NCBI GenBank assembly: GCA_016708105.1 | Contig: JADJGJ010000004.1 | Location: 186,001-250,000, forward strand | Direction of reading: 5' to 3' | DNA: 64,000 nt | Source: Crocinitomicaceae bacterium | GTDB lineage: Bacteria; Bacteroidota; Bacteroidia; Flavobacteriales_D; Crocinitomicaceae | Part shown: positions 8,408-17,378 of the stretch, one piece after another | How the letters are laid out: every line of letters begins with the position of its first letter | Position numbering within the stretch: the first letter of the stretch is position 1 | Made by a program: the position numbers and the translations under genes | The notes under the pieces: model-generated | What the model was told of the DNA's origin: nothing | The model's input: the letters and a program-made list of their open reading frames with translations, nothing else | Databases searched by the model: none

Positions 8408-10407
8408 GAAAAACTCTGTGCATAATTTCTGTCTTGTTTTTTTCTGCAAAATCATTTGCGCAAACTGAATCATTTGTAATAAAATCTATGGTTCATGAAG
8501 ACACCGTTTTACTGCGCTGGGCGCCAACATCCGTTGATTTATTTGTGCTTTGTCTGCAAAACGGAATGACCATTGAACGCGTGCCTGATTCATCTTCATT
8601 TGAAAATAACTCTGCTAAAATTTCTCACTCCATTCTGCCTTTTTCTGAACGTAAAAATCTTATAACATCAACGAATGATAAAACCCAATCTTATATTCAA
8701 CTCATTGAATCATTTTTAAGCCAGAAACAACCTGACCCAAATGCAAATAAAATGGTTTTTGCCATGTTGATGTTGGGCTCTTCAACTGATTTGATACTGG
8801 CAGAATTATGTGGCGTGTTTTATCGTGATATACAAGTTAAAAATGAAGCGTACACCTATCGGCTGAGTATTAATAAAACTAGGCATCAAAGTACTATTCA
8901 CGTGAACGCTTCACAACTTGATAAAGACATTCCGATGTCAACACTTAACGTGTCTGCTAAACCAAAAATAAAACAGGCCTACCTCAGCTGGGAATCAAAA
9001 AGTTTACAAACTGATTATGCAGCCTATTGGGTTGAACGATCTGATGATTCAATTCATTTTGAACGAGTGAATGAAGTGCCGCAGATTTTTATAAAATCAC
9101 AAGATGAACCTAATAAAACTCATTGTGATTTTGTTGACACTTCTGTCACTGAGGGTCAAACATATTATTACCGTATTTGCGCAATCAATTATTTTGCTGA
9201 AACAGGCGCAAGTAGTAACGTTGTAAAAGTGTATATCCCAAAATCTCTTTATGGTGAGGTGCGAATTTCTCATGTTGATTATAAAGAAAATATCCGCCTG
9301 ATTTCAGGTGAGTTTGTTCCGTTTGCAAAATCTGATAAAGCAGATAAATTTTTATTATACCGATCTGACAGTATTGCTTTCGGATATGATTTGATAGACC
9401 AAAAAATAAATGAAAATAACGACTTTGGTTTTTCAGTATCCATTCCGCAGCATAGTGGTGATCGCTATTATTATAAAGTGGCGGCGGTATCAGAAGATCA
9501 TGACACCATTTACTCTTTTTCAAAATATGTTTTCACGCTTGATCAGATTCCGCCCCAAACGCCTTCAGGTTTAACCGGAATAATTAACGACTCAGGCGTG
9601 GTGCGTTTGACCTGGGAACTCAACAATGAAAACGATATTCGCGGGTATCGGGTATTCAGGTCTAATGCGTTAAAAGAAGAATTTATTGAAGTGACACAAT
9701 CGTTCTGTATAGACTCTGTTTTTTACGATACGCTTGCATTGAATAATCTTACCCCTGAAATATACTACAGAATTTCAGCAGTGGATTTAAACTATAATAA
9801 TTCGCCAAAAACATCGCCGGTTAAACTCATGAAACCAGATACTATTGCTCCGGTGTCGGCAGTTTTGCATGATTTTGAAACCACCTCAGCAGGTGTGACG
9901 TTGCGGTGGTATAATTCAAGTAGTGCAGATGTGAAAATGAATCAATTAATTCGCTTGGGGGAAAATGAAAAAACAATTCTACTTGTCTGGTCAGATTCAA
10001 CCTGTGCCTTTCAAGACACAACCGGCGTGGGTGGAGAAGAATACACTTATTACGTCACAACCATTGATCAATCAGCAAATCAAACCCTTTCTGAAAAAAT
10101 CACCTTGGATTATGAAACCGGTAGAAGGGCGGGTATTACCAATTTCACGGCTGAGGCCAAGATTGAACTAAAAGAAATAACGCTGAATTGGAAACTGCCT
10201 GCTGCCGGAGAAATTTATTCAATTCAAATCTATCGCGCAAAAAATGACGGCGGATTTATTCTCTACAAAACCCTGCGCGACGTTTCACTAACAACCTTTG
10301 CTGACAGGGCTATTTCACCAAATAATATTTATCGTTACAAAATAAAATTAGTTTATTCTTCAGGTGTTTCATCACCGTTGAGTGAGGTGGCTGAGGTGAT
10401 GTATTGA
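8404..10407 (+). CDS. Secreted fibronectin type III repeat protein
   Basis: This 667-residue protein starts at the ATG at 8404, which overlaps the previous stop as ATGA; the in-frame codons further upstream lie inside the preceding gene. The signal peptide is MRKTLCIISVLFFSAKSFAQ. At least four FN3-like domains follow from about residue 180 to the end, each with a pattern like LTWELNNENDIRGYRVFRS and a later YYRISAVD or YYYRICAIN strand. The coupled 5570 gene suggests one extracellular or cell-envelope complex. No catalytic domain or sorting domain is seen. Confidence 0.85.
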   Translation: MRKTLCIISVLFFSAKSFAQTESFVIKSMVHEDTVLLRWAPTSVDLFVLCLQNGMTIERVPDSSSFENNSAKISHSILPFSERKNLITSTNDKTQSYIQLIESFLSQKQPDPNANKMVFAMLMLGSSTDLILAELCGVFYRDIQVKNEAYTYRLSINKTRHQSTIHVNASQLDKDIPMSTLNVSAKPKIKQAYLSWESKSLQTDYAAYWVERSDDSIHFERVNEVPQIFIKSQDEPNKTHCDFVDTSVTEGQTYYYRICAINYFAETGASSNVVKVYIPKSLYGEVRISHVDYKENIRLISGEFVPFAKSDKADKFLLYRSDSIAFGYDLIDQKINENNDFGFSVSIPQHSGDRYYYKVAAVSEDHDTIYSFSKYVFTLDQIPPQTPSGLTGIINDSGVVRLTWELNNENDIRGYRVFRSNALKEEFIEVTQSFCIDSVFYDTLALNNLTPEIYYRISAVDLNYNNSPKTSPVKLMKPDTIAPVSAVLHDFETTSAGVTLRWYNSSSADVKMNQLIRLGENEKTILLVWSDSTCAFQDTTGVGGEEYTYYVTTIDQSANQTLSEKITLDYETGRRAGITNFTAEAKIELKEITLNWKLPAAGEIYSIQIYRAKNDGGFILYKTLRDVSLTTFADRAISPNNIYRYKIKLVYSSGVSSPLSEVAEVMY

Positions 10408-10455
10408 TGTTTCCTCTTTTGAGTAGGGAATAAAGGTTTTTTTCACGGGTTGAGA

Positions 10456-10553
10456 ATGAAAAAGAAGAAATGCTTTTCAGAATTTCAGGTGACTCAATTT
10501 ATCTGACCTAAGATGAAAATATGTATGGGCATTTTTTGGTGGAGTATGATTAG
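10456..10553 (+). pseudogene. Decayed copy of the 3' end of the first gene
   Basis: These ~98 bases match the last ~100 bases of the 190-1506 gene almost exactly (GAAAAAGAAGAA, CTTTTCAGAATTTCAGGTGA, ATATGTATGGGCATTTTTTG, GTGGAGTATGA). The frame has an internal TAA where the parent has AAA, and no upstream part of the gene is present. Confidence 0.75.
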
Positions 10554-10581
10554 AACATTGGTAGTTTTTTAAACCAAGATC

Positions 10582-10611
10582 TTGAATAATACTCTGTTTT
10601 TTTGTATCTTG
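10582..10611 (+). promoter_or_regulatory. Candidate promoter of the antitoxin-toxin pair
   Basis: A TTG at 10582-10584 is followed by 20 nt and then TATCTTG (10605-10611), one base short of the TAnnTTTG consensus. It lies 38 nt before the antitoxin ATG. Confidence 0.4.
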
Positions 10612-10648
10612 CCGATTAAATGGTCAAGATTTAACTAAGACTAAAATC

Positions 10649-10882
10649 ATGAAATATACGCTCACCATAAATCATCTTGACCGCCGAACCCGGGCTTTGC
10701 TTAATCTGATTAAAGCATCTCAAAATGTTGTTTTGAAAAAATGTTCTGATGAAGAAATTGAAGAGTTCTATTTGTCTGATGAACAGAAATTGATATTGGA
10801 CTCGAGAGACAAAAATCACGCAAAAGGAAGGGGAAAACAATCATCCTGGGACACTGTAAAAAACCGCCTCAAATCAGTTTAA
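10649..10882 (+). CDS. Probable antitoxin of a RelE/ParE-type module
   Basis: A small 77-residue, charged, probably helical protein starting MKYTLTINHLDRRTRALLNL. It has no domain I can name with confidence. The call rests on context: its TAA overlaps the ATG of a RelE/ParE-like toxin frame (TAATG), the standard antitoxin-toxin order. The Lys/Arg-rich tail (residues 54-77) could be the toxin-wrapping segment. Its frame is intact while the toxin frame is shifted. Confidence 0.65.
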   Translation: MKYTLTINHLDRRTRALLNLIKASQNVVLKKCSDEEIEEFYLSDEQKLILDSRDKNHAKGRGKQSSWDTVKNRLKSV

Positions 10883-11171
10883 TGAAGCGTTACAAGCTGA
10901 TTGTTTGGGAAGAAGCTGAGCAGGATATCGCCGAAGCGTTTCATTGGTATAAACAACAATTGCCGGGACTAGAAATCAGATTCCTGAAACATTTGGTTGA
11001 TTGCTTTAAAATAATCCTGAGTTCTTTCAATTTGTTTACAAGAAAAAAAGACAAGCAGTTGTTAAAACCTTTCCTTTTGTAATAATCTATGAAGTCATGG
11101 AATATGAGATTCTTGTAACTGCTGTCTTTCATACTTCCAGAAACCCCGGTAAGTTGAAAAAACGAAAGTGA
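10882..11171 (+). pseudogene. RelE/ParE-family toxin, frameshifted
   Basis: Frame 1 from the ATG at 10882 gives MKRYKLIVWEEAEQDIAEAF and HWYKQQLPGLEIRFLKHLVD, the usual ParE/RelE start. It then leaves the family pattern. The -1 frame from about 11008 reads FKNNPEFFQFVYKKKRQAVV, then TFPFVIIYEVMEYEILVTAV and FHTSRNPGKLKKRK before a TGA at 11169. One A missing from TTTAAAATAAT restores the complete ~96-residue toxin. A -1 slip on AAA could also do so, but there is no full slippery heptamer. I call it an inactivating deletion. Confidence 0.85.
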
Positions 11172-11340
11172 TTTTTTTATCACTCATGAACATTGACAAA
11201 ATTATAGAGCCATAACCACTGTCATACCCCGCCCACAAGGAAAAACGACAGGTTCAATCAAGCTGCAAAACGCATATTAAAATTGACTTTGATTAACCTG
11301 CCTAAAATCGTTCAATGTGCGGCGCAACATCTATCTCCGA

Positions 11341-11805
11341 TCAGCCTTGTAATCTTTTTCTTCCAAAAAATTCTTGCAATAATTTGGTTGATTCCGAAGC
11401 AAATAAACCTCCTTCGATCACGGTTTTGGGATGCAGTATTTCTTTAGATAATTTGGATACCCCTCTTTTTTCATCTTTTGCGCCATACACTATTCTGTCT
11501 ATTTGCGACCAAGCAAGAGCACCTGCGCACATCACACAAGGTTCAAGCGTTACATAAAGAGTACATTTATTGAGATATTTTGCTCCTAAAAATTCAGCTG
11601 CAGCTGTTATGGCTTGCATTTCTGCATGGGCGGTAACATCATGCAATTTTTCAGTCAAATTGTGCGCACGAGCAATAATGCGTTTTTCTAAAACAATCAC
11701 CGCACCCACAGGTACCTCATCAGCATCAAAAGCCATCTCAGCCTGACGCAATGCCTGACGCATAAAGTATTCGTCATTAAAGGGATCTAGTGGTTGATCG
11801 TGCAT
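11341..11805 (-). CDS. tadA: tRNA-specific adenosine deaminase
   Basis: This 154-residue enzyme converts A34 to inosine in tRNA-Arg(ACG). It has the zinc-binding HAE motif (His60, catalytic Glu62) and the PCVMC pair (Cys90 and Cys93), the normal cytidine/deoxycytidylate deaminase fold and normal length for TadA. The start MHDQPLDPFN at 11805 leaves the DEYFMRQAL helix intact. It is divergently arranged with aspS. Confidence 0.95.
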   Translation of the reverse strand: MHDQPLDPFNDEYFMRQALRQAEMAFDADEVPVGAVIVLEKRIIARAHNLTEKLHDVTAHAEMQAITAAAEFLGAKYLNKCTLYVTLEPCVMCAGALAWSQIDRIVYGAKDEKRGVSKLSKEILHPKTVIEGGLFASESTKLLQEFFGRKRLQG

Positions 11806-11917
11806 TTATCAAAGGTAGTTTTTTTATGGGGATTTGGGATTTCCTCACCCTTAATCCCCCTCAGCGAGGGGGAAAGCCCTAGCGCAAGGGTTTTGAAAAA
11901 GTGTGAACTAACGTCAC

Positions 11918-11949
11918 CTCCTCTTTCCTTTGGAGAGAGGAAAGAGGAG
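11918..11949. repeat. Strong inverted repeat in the tadA-aspS intergenic region
   Basis: A perfect 12-bp stem, CTCCTCTTTCCT and AGGAAAGAGGAG, surrounds an 8-nt loop. Just before it lies a second hairpin, CCCCCT-CAGCG-AGGGGG, near 11855. The region resembles GC-rich dispersed intergenic repeats of Bacteroidota. It sits between divergent genes, so a terminator role is unlikely. Confidence 0.6.
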
Positions 11950-11962
11950 TGAGGAACCTCCC

Positions 11963-11992
11963 TTGCCCCTTACCATAAAACAACTACCTTTG
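11963..11992 (+). promoter_or_regulatory. aspS promoter
   Basis: A TTG at 11963-11965, 19 nt, then TACCTTTG (11985-11992) match the Bacteroidota consensus. It is 20 bp before the aspS ATG. Confidence 0.65.
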
Positions 11993-12012
11993 CCATCTAA
12001 ATTTTCAATTTC

Positions 12013-13776
12013 ATGTACAGATCACACACCTGCGGCGAATTAAATGAAAAAAATATTGGTCAATCTGTTGCCTTGGCTGGCTGGGTGCAAACCGTCAGAG
12101 ACAAGGGGAACATTATTTGGATTGATTTGAGAGATCGTTATGGTATCACTCAAATTGTTGCAGAAAACGGAAAAGTAAGTGATGGCGTAATTCAAGAATT
12201 AAAAAAACTGGGGCGTGAGTTTGTTGTACAAATAACCGGAAAAGTAATTGCGCGCCACAGCCCTAATCCCAACATAAAAACCGGAGCCATTGAAGTTGAG
12301 GCGTCAAATGTTGAATTACTTAACGCATCTATCACGCCTCCTTTTACCATTGAAGATGATACCGATGGTGGTGATGAATTGCGCATGAAATATCGTTACC
12401 TTGATTTGCGCAGAAATCCCGTACAGGAAAAATTAAAACTCAGAAATAAGGTCGCCCTTGAAACCAGAAAATATTTGGATTCAATAGATTTTATGGATGT
12501 TGAAACACCGGTTTTAATTAAATCAACACCTGAAGGGGCAAGAGACTTTGTTGTGCCAAGCAGAATGAATCCGGGACAGTTTTATGCACTTCCACAATCG
12601 CCACAAACATTTAAACAGCTTTTGATGGTTTCAGGATTTGACAGGTACTATCAAATTGTGAAGTGTTTTAGAGATGAAGATTTACGTGCTGATCGCCAAC
12701 CTGAGTTCACGCAAATAGATTGTGAAATGGCTTTTGTAGAACAAGAAGACGTTTTAAAAACGTTCGAGGGGCTTATCAAACATCTCTTTAAAACCTGCCG
12801 TGGTATTGAGTTTACTGAGAATTTTCCGCGCATGACTTTTGCAGATGCCATGAAAAAATATGGGTCAGATAAACCGGACATTCGTTTTGGAATGGAATTC
12901 GCAGAAATGAATGAGGTGGCAAAGGGAAAAAACTTTGCGATTTTTGATGACGCCGAATTAATAATTGGCATTGTAGCAAAAGGATGTTCAGAATATACCC
13001 GCAAACAATTGGATGAATTAACTGATTGGGTAAAACGTCCGCAAATTGGCGCCAAAGGATTGATCTATTGTAAATGCAATAACGATGGTACATTCAAATC
13101 ATCCGTAGATAAATTTTTTGATCATGACGCACTATCAAGTTGGGCAAAAACTTGTCAAGCTGAAAAGGGAGATTTAATTTTTGTTCTTTCAGGTGATACA
13201 AATAGGGTACGTGTTCAAATGAATGAATTGCGTTTGCATCTTGGAAATATGCTTGGATTGCGGAATCCAAATGAATTCAAGCCGCTTTGGGTGTTGGATT
13301 TTCCACTACTTGAATTTGATGACGAACACAAACGTTGGCACGCGATGCACCACCCGTTCACATCACCAAAACCTGAAGATATTCACCTACTTGAAACAGC
13401 GCCCGGAAAAGTACGCGCAAACGCATACGACCTGGCAATGAACGGTGTCGAACTTGGCGGCGGATCTATTCGCATTCACGATAAAAAATTACAGGCAAAA
13501 ATGTTTGAATTGCTTGGCTTCACAAAAGAAGATGCTGAAGCTCAGTTCGGATTTTTAATGAATGCATTTGAATTCGGTGCTCCACCGCATGGTGGTCTAG
13601 CGTTTGGCTTGGATCGTTTGGTTGCAACAATGGGCGGCTCTGATTCTATCCGTGACTTCATTGCCTTTCCAAAAAACAATAGCGGACGCGACATGATGAT
13701 TGATTCACCATCTGTATTAAATAAAGAACAGCTTGATGAATTGTGTATTCAGACGAATGTTGCTGATGAAAAATAA
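12013..13776 (+). CDS. aspS: Aspartyl-tRNA synthetase
   Basis: This 587-residue class II synthetase is the length of bacterial AspRS. An N-terminal OB-fold anticodon domain ([20 protein letters not shown]) spans about residues 1-110. Motif 2 lies near residue 212 ([20 protein letters not shown]), a GAD-type insertion covers roughly 290-420, and motif 3 is near residue 530 ([15 protein letters not shown]). It has its own promoter and no co-directional neighbour close by. Confidence 0.97.
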   Translation: MYRSHTCGELNEKNIGQSVALAGWVQTVRDKGNIIWIDLRDRYGITQIVAENGKVSDGVIQELKKLGREFVVQITGKVIARHSPNPNIKTGAIEVEASNVELLNASITPPFTIEDDTDGGDELRMKYRYLDLRRNPVQEKLKLRNKVALETRKYLDSIDFMDVETPVLIKSTPEGARDFVVPSRMNPGQFYALPQSPQTFKQLLMVSGFDRYYQIVKCFRDEDLRADRQPEFTQIDCEMAFVEQEDVLKTFEGLIKHLFKTCRGIEFTENFPRMTFADAMKKYGSDKPDIRFGMEFAEMNEVAKGKNFAIFDDAELIIGIVAKGCSEYTRKQLDELTDWVKRPQIGAKGLIYCKCNNDGTFKSSVDKFFDHDALSSWAKTCQAEKGDLIFVLSGDTNRVRVQMNELRLHLGNMLGLRNPNEFKPLWVLDFPLLEFDDEHKRWHAMHHPFTSPKPEDIHLLETAPGKVRANAYDLAMNGVELGGGSIRIHDKKLQAKMFELLGFTKEDAEAQFGFLMNAFEFGAPPHGGLAFGLDRLVATMGGSDSIRDFIAFPKNNSGRDMMIDSPSVLNKEQLDELCIQTNVADEK

Positions 13777-13841
13777 TGCCGCTTTAGGGTTGTATTAAAT
13801 TATTGATAAATAGTCTGGCATTCAAAATTTATTCCCCACCA

Positions 13842-14777
13842 CTACAAAAATTTTCTGTGCTCACATCCATATTTATTCTGCCGTTCTTGACATGATGTGC
13901 AACCAAATGGTTTTTGTATCCTGTAACTTAACCTCAACTCATACACGTTGTAAAACCAGGTTTCTTCAATAATTCCGTTGGTTCCGGCTTGCATCATGAC
14001 GTTAAAATTTTTCAGGTCGTATGAGATCAAAGCGCTGAGTATATTTCCCCTGCTGTATCCGGCTCCGATTGAAATGCCGGGATTCAAAAATTGAAGCATC
14101 ATTTTACCGTGATAACTAATGGTTGATGGGGCAACAAACCCGATGATTGCCGACGGAAACAATTGTATGTTTTCTGCCACTTTAAACCGATATCCCGCAT
14201 GTAGAAAAAGGTGTAAAGCCGCATCAAAATTAAGTTCATCAAAATATGGTGTAGTGATTTGATTGATTGAAATTCCCCCATACCATTCTTGCTGATAAAG
14301 CATGACGCCAGTATTCAAATTAAATCTTGTCTGACCAATCTCAGACGGAAGGTTTGGGTCAACCACGGTTGTGGGCGGCACAAAGGCGGTATCCATGGAC
14401 CGGTAAACAAATTCAGGCGCAATGCCAATTGACATAAACGTGTTGCCCAATTTAAGCTGCCCGTTCACCGGTAAGCCAACCGCGTGATGCTTAATAAACC
14501 CGGTGTTATCATAGAGATAATACATGCCGGTTCCAATGCTAAATCTTGAATTCAAAAAAGGAGGATATAACTCAGCACTGAGTACCATAGAATGAGACAA
14601 GTCGTTTGGAAATTGAACTAACTGACCATTTAGATTGACTGAGAAATCATTCCATGTTCCAAAACTTGCCGGGTTGGTGGTTTGCGGTGCATATACCTCG
14701 TTGCGCAGAAAAGGCAGTTGCTGACTCAGTGCAATAAATTGGATGGTAATTGCTAGCAAAGATAGTTTTGTTTTCAC
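13842..14777 (-). CDS. PorP/SprF family T9SS membrane protein
   Basis: A 311-residue outer-membrane protein. It has a signal peptide (MKTKLSLLAITIQFIALSQQ), then the family start LPFLRNEVYAPQTTNPAS, and later the barrel-like DLKNFNVMMQAG and YELRLSYRI strands typical of PorP/SprF. These proteins accompany T9SS cargo or anchor SprB-like adhesins. The start is a GTG at 14777. The C-terminal SCQERQNKYGCEHRKFL is Cys-containing and unusual. No adjacent adhesin partner is encoded; the nearest T9SS cargo is the 17379 gene. Confidence 0.88.
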   Translation of the reverse strand: MKTKLSLLAITIQFIALSQQLPFLRNEVYAPQTTNPASFGTWNDFSVNLNGQLVQFPNDLSHSMVLSAELYPPFLNSRFSIGTGMYYLYDNTGFIKHHAVGLPVNGQLKLGNTFMSIGIAPEFVYRSMDTAFVPPTTVVDPNLPSEIGQTRFNLNTGVMLYQQEWYGGISINQITTPYFDELNFDAALHLFLHAGYRFKVAENIQLFPSAIIGFVAPSTISYHGKMMLQFLNPGISIGAGYSRGNILSALISYDLKNFNVMMQAGTNGIIEETWFYNVYELRLSYRIQKPFGCTSCQERQNKYGCEHRKFL

Positions 14778-14965
14778 CCCTGAAAGATAATTTTTTTTTC
14801 CTAACTACCTCAACAGGTTTGAACATAAACCTCTCGCTTCTTTGTTTTTACCTGTCTTCTTGCATTAGATTCTTACCTACATATAATCAAATTCAGTGTT
14901 GGTTCAAGCTGATGGTGTTTTCGAGAGTTAGCACATTTGACGAACATAATTTGTATCTTTCGGGT

Positions 14966-17158
14966 GTGCTCAAAACTCTATTTTTTTGGATATTCTCTAG
15001 CTTGACCGGTGCGTTGTTTTGTCAAACAAATGCATATCTGGATCAGCTTGATCAGCGGGTTGATGAGAATCCTGATTCTGTGCAGACAATTGTCTTGCAA
15101 AATCTTGAAGAGACCTCTGACATCCGTAAAAAAATTCCATTGTATCATTTACTCGGTCAATGTTTTTTGATTCAAAACCTGCCTGATTCGGCGCTTTATT
15201 ATCTGCACATTGAAGATTCTCTTTTAGATAACTATGCTTACTACCCGGCTGCCGCTAAAAATAAAGCGTTGATTGCGGATGTTTATTACGATTCAGGAAA
15301 ACTTACCATTGCTGAAAAATTTTATACAGAAGCACTCTCATACGCTGAACACACCAAGGACTACGCTTTGATTTGTGGTGCTTTGCTTGATTGCGGTTGG
15401 ATAGCGCGCGAGCAAGGCAGACATGCACAGGCGCTTGATTATTATTTCAGATCCATTCAATTGGCTCAAATGAATAAGGATGAAATTCTGCTTGCTAATG
15501 CTTATGGAAAAATTGCCATTGTATACAACGTGGCGGGTGATCTTGTTCAGGCGCGCAGCTATTATTATCAGTCAATGAATATTTATTATAAGCACCGCAT
15601 GATGGCAAACGTGGGCACCCTGTATAATAATATAGGCCTTATGCATGAATACGCTGCTGATTACGATAGTGCCATTTGGTTTTTTGAAAAAGCAAAACAT
15701 ATTTCTGACTCTCTACATGATGAGCGCGGAGTAGCTATTGCGAATGAGAATATCGGCCTGATGTATTATCAGAAAAAACAAAATCTAAATGAGGCATTGG
15801 TTATGCTGAACAACAGTCTCACCACGTGGCGGAACGAGCAAGATATTTTTGGTCAATGTCAAACCCTGATCTATATGATTTACATCTACCGCCTTCAAGG
15901 GTTGCATCAAACTGCGTTAGACTCATCATTTAGATCACTTGAAATGGCAAAGCGTGCCGGAGCAAGAGACGTGGAACTACAAGCGCTTGAACAAATTTAT
16001 CTAACCTTTAATGATTTAAAACACTATGATAAAGCACTCGAATATTATTTACTCTTTGACAATTTATCAGATAGTTTAAGCGCAATGAATGCCAATTCTG
16101 AGATTGACAGGCTTGCGCTTCAACATGAATTTGAATCTAAGCAACTACAAGATTCGCTTGCCCTAGCGCTTGAGCATGAGCAAAAACAGGCGGCAATTTT
16201 GTTAGATGTTGAAACCGGTAAGTTTTGGAATAAACTCATGCTCATAATATTGCTTGCGTTGGCTTTAGTTTCAGTATTGATTTTTTATTTGGCCCGTCAA
16301 CAGAGAAAAAATGCGCGTATTGTTTCTGACACCAACCTCTTGTTACAAGCTAAAAACAAAGAAATCATTGATAGTATAACGTATGCAAAAAGAATTCAAA
16401 ATGCCATTTTACCGTCCTCATCTCTTATACAAAAAGTGTTCAGCAATAGCTTCGTTCTTTATAAACCAAAAGACATTGTAGCGGGAGATTTTTATTGGTA
16501 CGCAGAAACCGCGCAGGGTGAAGATAAAACCGTATTTTTTGCCGTTGCCGACTGCACGGGTCACGGCGTACCCGGCGCCATGGTGAGTGTGGTTTGTAAC
16601 AACGCCCTGAACCGGGTTGTGAAGGAGTTTGGGATAACTAATCCGGCTGAAATACTCAATAAGGTACGCGAAATTGTTATTTCTGAATTTGAAAAGTCGG
16701 ATGAAGAAGTGAAAGACGGAATGGATATTTCACTCATCTCAATTCCTAATTACTCTCATTTTAAAAATCAATTACACGCTGGTCATCGCGCTGAATTTTA
16801 TTGGGCCGGCGCAAATAATCCGCTTTGGATTTTTCGTAATCATGCTCGGTTGATTGAAGAAATCAAACCCGACAAACAACCCATTGGAAAATACACTAAT
16901 TTGTTACCATTTAGTTCGCATCGTTTGCTTGTTTCTTCTCATGACAGACTCTATCTTTTCACTGATGGGTTTGCAGATCAATTTGGCGGAGAAAAAAATA
17001 AAAAAATGAAATATTCTGCTTTCAAAAATCTCATCCTTTCATCACACAATTTAACTGCGAGTGATCAGCGCGAAGCGCTTAAAAAATTTTTTATTACCTG
17101 GCGCGGGGCATTTGAGCAGGTTGATGATGTGTGTGTTGCGGGGATATTTTTTAGCTAG
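14966..17158 (+). CDS. TPR and SpoIIE-type serine phosphatase membrane protein
   Basis: I choose the GTG at 14966 because it puts a signal sequence (LKTLFFWIFSSLTGALFCQ) at the N-terminus; an ATG at 14912 is the main alternative. Tetratricopeptide repeats fill roughly residues 45-400 (for example GTLYNNIGLMHEYAADYDSA). They are followed by a coiled coil, one transmembrane helix (MLIILLALALVSVLIFYLA) and a cytoplasmic PP2C/SpoIIE domain with FVLYKPKDIVAGDFYW and the metal-binding VADCTGHGVPGAM and VKDGMDISLISI. This layout is common in Bacteroidota. It presumably senses envelope state and dephosphorylates an anti-sigma antagonist; no partner is adjacent. Confidence 0.9.
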   Translation: MLKTLFFWIFSSLTGALFCQTNAYLDQLDQRVDENPDSVQTIVLQNLEETSDIRKKIPLYHLLGQCFLIQNLPDSALYYLHIEDSLLDNYAYYPAAAKNKALIADVYYDSGKLTIAEKFYTEALSYAEHTKDYALICGALLDCGWIAREQGRHAQALDYYFRSIQLAQMNKDEILLANAYGKIAIVYNVAGDLVQARSYYYQSMNIYYKHRMMANVGTLYNNIGLMHEYAADYDSAIWFFEKAKHISDSLHDERGVAIANENIGLMYYQKKQNLNEALVMLNNSLTTWRNEQDIFGQCQTLIYMIYIYRLQGLHQTALDSSFRSLEMAKRAGARDVELQALEQIYLTFNDLKHYDKALEYYLLFDNLSDSLSAMNANSEIDRLALQHEFESKQLQDSLALALEHEQKQAAILLDVETGKFWNKLMLIILLALALVSVLIFYLARQQRKNARIVSDTNLLLQAKNKEIIDSITYAKRIQNAILPSSSLIQKVFSNSFVLYKPKDIVAGDFYWYAETAQGEDKTVFFAVADCTGHGVPGAMVSVVCNNALNRVVKEFGITNPAEILNKVREIVISEFEKSDEEVKDGMDISLISIPNYSHFKNQLHAGHRAEFYWAGANNPLWIFRNHARLIEEIKPDKQPIGKYTNLLPFSSHRLLVSSHDRLYLFTDGFADQFGGEKNKKMKYSAFKNLILSSHNLTASDQREALKKFFITWRGAFEQVDDVCVAGIFFS

Positions 17159-17316
17159 ATAAATCCTATTCGAACTCAGGTCAAGCGCACCACTTTTTTC
17201 CTTAGCAAACTTAGCAGAAGTACACCAAACTACTTAATCCTTTTAGTTCAACGCAACCACACAGAGTTTTACCACGTCTTAATATTACGTTAATACAGGG
17301 GCTTGCCGGGCGTAGG

Positions 17317-17341
17317 AAACCGATAGCTTCATGCTCGGTTT
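17317..17341. terminator. Weak hairpin
   Basis: The stem AAACCGA/TCGGTTT has an 11-nt loop and only a short T run after it. It lies between the phosphatase gene and the 17379 gene and could be a weak terminator. Confidence 0.3.
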
Positions 17342-17378
17342 TATTCTCATGTGTGTCAGGACCCATTAATATTGATTT

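Noticed and set aside
10882..11171. A programmed -1 frameshift in the ParE-like toxin
   Set aside because: There is no complete slippery heptamer or obvious stimulatory structure, so a simple deletion is the better explanation, although a test is listed.
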